Shown here in pieces: positions 63,525-64,000 of a DNA stretch of 64,000 nucleotides. Source of the stretch: Anodontia alba (taxonomy: Eukaryota > Mollusca > Bivalvia > Lucinida > Lucinidae); contig OZ024828.1 of the NCBI GenBank assembly GCA_964016985.1, positions 28,402,581 through 28,466,580 on the forward strand, given 5' to 3'. The stretch's first letter is position 1. Each line of letters opens with the position of its first letter. The notes beneath the pieces were generated by a model. It worked only from the letters and a program-made list of their open reading frames with translations. It made no database searches and was not told where the DNA came from. The translations under genes and the position numbers were made by a program.

Positions 63525-63909
63525 CACATAAATTTATATTGCGGTATGTCTAAATGACGAAAGGACGCTATCGAACGAAGAAATGCGCGTACATGTACGA
63601 CGGTGAAAGTAGATATCACCACATTACCCAGCGTTACAGAGAGTTTGGTGTGACTTTGAGTATCGAAACTTCGGGTGTAAAGTGAATTTCGTTTTAAGAA
63701 CCGCTATGATTATGTTGGAAAATTGAAAACAAAGCTACTACATGTATTCTTCGTCACTTGTCTTCGTTTTTGAAGGAGGGCCTTGTTGACATTACCCAGG
63801 GTAGAACAGCTGAGATTACGTCTTTAACATTCTGTAGGCTAAATCATCAGATGAAAGCTAATGATATTTTCTTATTTTTTCATAAAAATACTTGAATTTG
63901 CTTCCTTCT

Positions 63910-64000
63910 TTAACCCATTGTAATCTGGAGACCCCTAAAAGGGTAACTGCAACTGGCAAACAGTGCAGACCCAGATCAGACGCCACAGAGAGCGACGTCT
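63910..64000. mobile_element. TTAA MITE family D, cut by window end
   Basis: TTAA CCCATTGTAATCTGGAGAC, then tggcaaacagtgcagaccca and gatcagacgccacagagagc, the start of the family D stem. The right half is outside. Confidence 0.75.

Overview
The window is eukaryotic, AT-rich and repeat-dense, with about 3.5 percent of its bases in recognisable coding exons. The density of snapback MITEs, tRNA-headed SINEs with short direct repeats, and 160-bp tandem-core elements ending in ACGG-like microsatellites (the 'pearl' architecture known from oysters, mussels and clams) suggests a bivalve mollusc. This is inference; no species can be named from the sequence alone.

One gene explains all the confident coding sequence. 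On the minus strand, 21 exons between 62795 and 6459 join in phase into 742 codons without a stop. They encode most of the ectodomain of a voltage-gated calcium-channel alpha-2/delta subunit (CACNA2D family): a VWA_N-like segment, a VWA domain with an intact DTSGS MIDAS motif, a Cache-like region and the following cysteine-bearing region. The amino terminus lies beyond 64000 and the carboxy terminus (delta peptide and membrane anchor) lies before position 1. Introns range from a few hundred bases to about 14 kb, the longest lying between 12508 and 26469.

The introns are a mosaic of non-autonomous mobile DNA, often nested. The main groups are: (1) an approximately 280-bp MITE whose core is a long hairpin built on CGAGGCGGTTCTAACGAGTA, in about 18 full or partial copies; (2) unrelated MITE families carrying diverged versions of the same hairpin; (3) several TTAA-bounded piggyBac-like MITE families with different ends but the same internal stem GCAAACAGTGTAGATCC; (4) an approximately 200-bp MITE with GGGCCCAGTTGTTCAAAGC ends; (5) an approximately 360-bp palindromic MITE; (6) two SINE-like retroposon families, with target-site duplications visible for several copies, plus a third single SINE with an (AAT)n tail; (7) pearl-like elements with 160-180 bp tandem cores; (8) a 2.07-kb element with inverted ends; and various single palindromes, minisatellites and homopolymer tracts.

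Layout: 1-6.4 kb, nested SINE/MITE, two pearl-like arrays, no confident exon. 6.4-12.5 kb, last three visible exons. 12.5-26.5 kb, a long intron with SINEs, a 165-bp satellite-like array and snapback elements. 26.5-62.8 kb, exons 18 to 1 separated by transposon-filled introns. 62.8-64 kb, upstream intron with a full-length SINE. No standalone RNA gene, intact transposase or reverse transcriptase was seen.
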